The notes below the pieces were generated by a model, which saw nothing but the letters and a program-made list of their open reading frames with translations, made no database searches and was not told where the DNA came from. Source: Mycolicibacterium porcinum (GTDB lineage Bacteria; Actinomycetota; Actinomycetes; Mycobacteriales; Mycobacteriaceae). Taken from it: DNA of 64,000 bases. The translations under genes and the position numbers were made by a program. Where the stretch lies: the NCBI GenBank assembly GCA_002086835.1, contig MVIG01000003.1, positions 186,001 through 250,000 of the forward strand, given 5' to 3'. Positions 60,879-64,000 of the stretch are shown here, piece after piece. Each line of letters opens with the position of its first letter. Positions within the stretch are counted from its first letter, which is position 1.

Positions 60879-61669
60879 CTGACACGTATTACGCCAACGC
60901 CAACGAGGTGCAGCTCTTCGAGCAGGCCTGCCGCCAGCGTCTGCCGGTGATGCTCACCGGCCCGACAGGATGTGGCAAGACCCGCCTGGTCGAGCACATG
61001 GGACTGCTGCTCAGCCGTCCGGTCGTCACCATCAGCTGCCACGACGACCTGACCAGCTCTGACCTCGTCGGACGGTTCATGGTCACCGGCGGGGACGTAG
61101 TCTGGACCGACGGGCCCCTCACGCGAGCCGTCAAGGCCGGGGCGATCTGCTACCTCGACGAGGTTGTCGAGGCGCGTCACGATTCGTTGGCCGTCCTGCA
61201 CTCGCTCACCGACCACAGACGCACGCTCTACCTGGATCGCGCGGGTGAAGTCGTGCATGCGCCAGAGACTTTCATGCTGGTGTGCTCCTACAACCCCGCC
61301 TACCGCAGCTCACTCAAAGAGCTCAAACCATCCTTCCGGCAGCGGTTCGTCACGCTGCCGATGCGGTATCTGCCGCCCGAACGCGAGGCCGAGGTGATCG
61401 TCGCCGAGACCGGCATCGGACTGCCCACTGCAGCGCGGCTGGTCCGGTGCGCCACTGCGATCCGTACCGCGGACGAGGCTTTCCATTTCGAACCGCCGTC
61501 GACTCGGGTACTCGTCACCGCGGCACATCTGATCGTCTCCGGTGCAACGGAACTCGAAGCCGCAGAGGCCTGCGTCCTCGCCCCGCTGTCCAGTGACGGC
61601 GCCATCACAGAAGGGTTGCGGGAGGTCGCGTCCGCATGCCTCTCCGGAGCCGACAGCCCAAGCGCCTAG
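60875..61669 (+). CDS. MoxR-type AAA+ ATPase, NorQ/CbbQ-like
   Basis: A 264-aa AAA+ ATPase. Walker A is GPTGCGKT (29-36), Walker B is ICYLDE (91-96), and the NorQ/CbbQ signature CHDDLTSSDLVGRFMVTGG, DGPLTRAVKAG and SYNPAYRSSLKELKPSFRQR (sensor region) is complete. It forms hexamers that, with the VWA partner, insert or activate a metal centre in a client. Coupled to the VWA gene. Strong family match; the client is unknown. Confidence 0.9.
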   Translation: MTDTYYANANEVQLFEQACRQRLPVMLTGPTGCGKTRLVEHMGLLLSRPVVTISCHDDLTSSDLVGRFMVTGGDVVWTDGPLTRAVKAGAICYLDEVVEARHDSLAVLHSLTDHRRTLYLDRAGEVVHAPETFMLVCSYNPAYRSSLKELKPSFRQRFVTLPMRYLPPEREAEVIVAETGIGLPTAARLVRCATAIRTADEAFHFEPPSTRVLVTAAHLIVSGATELEAAEACVLAPLSSDGAITEGLREVASACLSGADSPSA

Positions 61670-61684
61670 GAAGGAATCGCCGCC

Positions 61685-61816
61685 ATGGTGGATCAGAAGG
61701 AAAAGAACCGCAAAAAGGCCCTCATCGTCCTGCAGCTTGTCATCTACGGATACCTGCTGGCGATGTTCGGAATCCAGCTGTACATGTCGTTCACCCGGGG
61801 GTGGTGGGACTTGTGA
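61685..61816 (+). CDS. 43-aa membrane microprotein
   Basis: ATG 61685 is preceded by AGGAAGGA and followed by a basic start (VDQKEKNRKKAL), a single transmembrane helix (IVLQLVIYGYLLAMFGIQLY), and [10 protein letters not shown]. Its TGA overlaps the GTG of A2 (GTGA), so it is translationally coupled to that membrane protein. It is too short for most gene callers and is the second aromatic-rich microprotein of this operon. Confidence 0.72.
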   Translation: MVDQKEKNRKKALIVLQLVIYGYLLAMFGIQLYMSFTRGWWDL

Positions 61817-62547
61817 ACATCCCTCTACTGAACCGAAAACCGGACGCCAAGGTCACGGCATCCGTCCCGGCAGAGGGTTCGCTCAACCTCGAGGAGCACC
61901 ACGAACAGTCCCGGCTGGCGCAGCGGCGGGCCGACAAGTGGATGATCGTCGGTGCGGCCCTGATGGGGATGTGGGCACCCGGGCTCATCGGCTTCCCCAT
62001 CTTCATGCGCGGCGTGTGGTTACAGCGCCAGGCACTGCGAGCAGGGTATTCCGTCCGTCCGATGATCGTCACGCTCATCGGATATCTCGTGCTCATCGAC
62101 GGCATGCTCAACAGCCTCGGGTGGGCCCTCGACCTGGTCGCCAACCACACGCTGATCAACCGGGTGTTGATGGTCGGGTGGGGCGCCATGTTCGACGCCG
62201 GCTACTTCTGGCACTACAACGAGCTGTGGATCGGAGGCGCAGCCGGTCCGGGCGAGAAGTCCATGGTGTTCGGCATGATCCTCACCGTCTTCGCGATGCG
62301 GTGCGCCGCGGCGATCGGATTCCTGCAGATGAAACGCTGGGGCCACCAATGGATGATCATCACCTGCTGGATGGGAGTGCTCATCTGGTGTCTGTACGTG
62401 TTCAACATGACGATGTTCGCCGATGTCCGCTACGCAGGCGTCGTGTTCCCGGTCATCGGGTGGTGGCTCTACGACATCTTCTACATCACCCCGTTCCTCG
62501 CGATCCCGTACCTGCACACGGTGAACCGCGAAATCTTCTCCGACTGA
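61813..62547 (+). CDS. Multi-pass membrane protein A2, paralogue of A1
   Basis: A 244-aa protein starting at GTG 61813 (overlap with the 43-aa gene). It is near-identical to A1 over long stretches, for example [40 protein letters not shown] and the C-terminal VNREIFSD, and differs mainly at the N-terminus and in the first helix. The pair likely arose by duplication inside the cluster and may form a heterodimer. Confidence 0.78.
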   Translation: MNIPLLNRKPDAKVTASVPAEGSLNLEEHHEQSRLAQRRADKWMIVGAALMGMWAPGLIGFPIFMRGVWLQRQALRAGYSVRPMIVTLIGYLVLIDGMLNSLGWALDLVANHTLINRVLMVGWGAMFDAGYFWHYNELWIGGAAGPGEKSMVFGMILTVFAMRCAAAIGFLQMKRWGHQWMIITCWMGVLIWCLYVFNMTMFADVRYAGVVFPVIGWWLYDIFYITPFLAIPYLHTVNREIFSD

Positions 62548-62566
62548 ACGCATTCGAGGAGCAGCC

Positions 62567-62989
62567 ATGACCACCCCCACAGAAACAACCGAAGAGAACA
62601 CCGAGGACCTCCCTCCCGGCACCACGCCGTACTACGCGCGCATGCACAAGTGGATCAAGCGCGCCGTCCTGGTGTGCCTGGTCGCCCTCGTCGTCGAGGG
62701 CGCCTTCACCCTGCCGTTCATGGCGGTCTACTACGGCTACCCGACCTTGAGCCTGACCCAGATCTGCAGTGAACTGCTCAAGGTTCGCTATTCCGACGAC
62801 ACCCTCGAATGCAAGGTGCCGTACCCGGCGTTCGGGCCGCCCGAGGGAGCCGAGGGCAAGGACACCGCGCAGGACGAGTGGGGCATCCAGCCGGTACCCA
62901 AGTACCACCGGATCGGGTTCCGTGAGCTGGTGCGAATCCACGAGGAACGTGAAGCACGCCAAGCCGCTGAACAGCAGCAGAGCCGCTAG
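62567..62989 (+). CDS. 140-aa membrane-anchored protein of the P450 operon
   Basis: One strong transmembrane helix at about 31-55 ([20 protein letters not shown]), then a mostly polar tail with [20 protein letters not shown], two cysteines, and a charged C-terminus ([16 protein letters not shown]). I recognise no family. It sits between A2 and the P450, with AGGAGG-type ribosome-binding sites on either side; it could anchor the P450 to the A1/A2 membrane complex. Confidence 0.7.
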   Translation: MTTPTETTEENTEDLPPGTTPYYARMHKWIKRAVLVCLVALVVEGAFTLPFMAVYYGYPTLSLTQICSELLKVRYSDDTLECKVPYPAFGPPEGAEGKDTAQDEWGIQPVPKYHRIGFRELVRIHEEREARQAAEQQQSR

Positions 62990-63000
62990 GAGGAGTCCCC

Positions 63001-64000
63001 GTGCCGGAGTCACTCGAACGCCACGCCGAGAACTGGGATCTGCGCCACCAGGATTTCAACGACAACGACTTCCTCTACGACGTCTACTCGGAGATGCGAA
63101 GGCGATCGCCGTTCGCGCGAACCGACAAACCATTCCTCAGCGCGACGCCGGCCGGCGCGTGGGTGGCGGTGCGCTACGCGGAGTGCGTCAAGATCCTGCA
63201 GGATTGGGAGCACTTCTCCAGCAATCCGACACCCGAGGGCGCCGAGCAGCTGGCGGGGGACCTGGTGATCACCCTCGACCCGCCGCGGCAGCAGAAGTTC
63301 CGCAAAGTCCTGAACCCGTACTTCTCCCCGGCACGGATGAAGGCGCTGCGCCCCGAGATCTGCGCCGAGACAGACCTGCTCATCGATGAGTTCATCGAGA
63401 ACGGATCCGGTGACCTGGCCCAGATCGCCTGGCGCCAGCCCGGAATCGTGTTCTTCAAGTATCTGCTCGGTATGCCGATCGAAGATGTGCCGCTGTGCGT
63501 CGAGCTGACCGACACGGCACTCAACGGAGCCACCGAGCAGGACCGGATGACCGCCTGGGGCGGGCTGTACCAGCATCTGCACGACGCCGTGACGGCACGA
63601 ATGGACCAGCCGCCCCGTGACGACATGATCGACGTCCTGCTGTCCGCCGAGATCGACGGTGAGAAACTGTCATTCGGCGATGTCGTGTCCAACGCCATGC
63701 TCCTGGTCCAGGCCGGTCTCGAGACAACGGCCAGCGCAATGTCTTTCGCCTATCACTACCTTGCCACCAACGCCGCCGAGCGCGACCGTCTGATCGGCGA
63801 TCCCGAACTCCTCTCCCGTGCGGTCGAGGAATTCATCCGGTTCGCCGGGTCGATCCACGGCATCCCCCGCACCGTGGCCAAAGAGGTCGAACTGAACGGC
63901 TGCACCTTCTCGCCGGGCGAATCGGTCATCGTCAACTATGCCGCCGCCAACCGCGACGAACAGGAATTCCCGGATGCGGGGCGGTGCATCCTCGATCGCC
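63001..64000 (+). CDS. Cytochrome P450 (3'-truncated by the window end)
   Basis: The first 333 residues of a P450. Visible motifs are the I-helix LLVQAGLETTASAM, and ExxR in EEFIRF. The heme-binding Cys loop lies beyond base 64000. GTG 63001 follows TAGGAGGAGT. It belongs to an operon with NorD/NorQ-like proteins, two membrane paralogues and two microproteins, unlike the stand-alone P450 at 16.2 kb. The frame is intact to the last base. Confidence 0.88.
   Translation, partial: MPESLERHAENWDLRHQDFNDNDFLYDVYSEMRRRSPFARTDKPFLSATPAGAWVAVRYAECVKILQDWEHFSSNPTPEGAEQLAGDLVITLDPPRQQKFRKVLNPYFSPARMKALRPEICAETDLLIDEFIENGSGDLAQIAWRQPGIVFFKYLLGMPIEDVPLCVELTDTALNGATEQDRMTAWGGLYQHLHDAVTARMDQPPRDDMIDVLLSAEIDGEKLSFGDVVSNAMLLVQAGLETTASAMSFAYHYLATNAAERDRLIGDPELLSRAVEEFIRFAGSIHGIPRTVAKEVELNGCTFSPGESVIVNYAAANRDEQEFPDAGRCILDR

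Noticed and set aside
60875-61669. Reading the AAA ATPase as a methanol-dehydrogenase MoxR or a gas-vesicle GvpN protein
   Set aside because: The CHDDLTSSDLVGRF and SYNP motifs and the adjacent NorD-like VWA protein place it in the NorQ/CbbQ group; no methanol dehydrogenase or gvp genes are near.

Overview
The window is high-GC actinobacterial DNA and almost certainly comes from a mycobacterium, probably a Mycolicibacterium-like environmental species. Four things point there. The order ufaA1 - DUF1295 - sigK - rskA matches M. tuberculosis Rv0447c-Rv0444c. There is an MmpS/MmpL pair and an EmbC-type arabinosyltransferase. An SDR carries the insertion typical of mycofactocin-dependent enzymes. 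GTG starts and 4-nt start/stop overlaps are frequent. This assignment is read from the proteins by eye, not from a database search.

Layout. 0-4.3 kb: lipid methyltransferase, SigK/RskA and the Hsp31-type glyoxalase hchA. 4.3-9.9 kb: DinB protein, an mmpS-mmpL export operon with a divergent MarR gene, and an SRPBCC protein. 10-16.2 kb: a repetitive Pro/Trp-rich membrane-anchored protein, a stand-alone EmbC paralogue and a TetR gene. 16.2-22.7 kb: P450, esterase, TetR, then a four-gene membrane operon (heme-copper oxidase subunit III and IV homologues plus two paralogous multi-pass proteins) and another TetR. 22.8-24.5 kb: tRNA-Arg(CCU) followed by an unrecognised two-gene cassette. 24.5-36.5 kb: mixed single genes, including a rhodanese lipoprotein/DUF1326 divergent pair with CsoR-like palindromes, a mycofactocin-type SDR, a thiolase/carotenoid-oxygenase/HxlR operon, and an hsp20 gene preceded by a CIRCE-like element.

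36.5-54.8 kb is a large catabolic locus. A minus-strand operon encodes SDR, Rieske oxygenase, luciferase-like monooxygenase, Baeyer-Villiger-type monooxygenase, a truncated TauD remnant, SDR, CoA-transferase and four acyl-CoA dehydrogenases. Divergently on the plus strand lie an SMP-30-like lactonase, a GntR/UTRA regulator, two acyl-CoA synthetases and an SDR. Together they read as hydroxylation, oxidation to a ketone, Baeyer-Villiger insertion, lactone opening, CoA activation and beta-oxidation of an alicyclic or terpenoid compound. A palindromic GntR-type operator candidate lies between the two arms.

55.2-56.0 kb holds an orphan SLATT/DUF4231-type membrane protein in a gene-poor, lower-GC stretch. 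56.6-64 kb is the most unusual locus. It has a DapB-like dehydrogenase and, divergently, a run of genes: membrane protein A1, TetR, a 35-aa microprotein, a NorD-like VWA protein, a NorQ/CbbQ-like AAA ATPase, a 43-aa microprotein, membrane protein A2 (paralogue of A1), a 140-aa membrane protein, and a P450 cut by the window end. Its TetR is a clear paralogue of the TetR next to the orphan oxidase-subunit operon at 19-22 kb, and similar TGAC-type palindromes lie near both. My best candidate for an undescribed system is therefore a P450-centred membrane monooxygenase served by a NorQ/NorD-type metal-centre chaperone.
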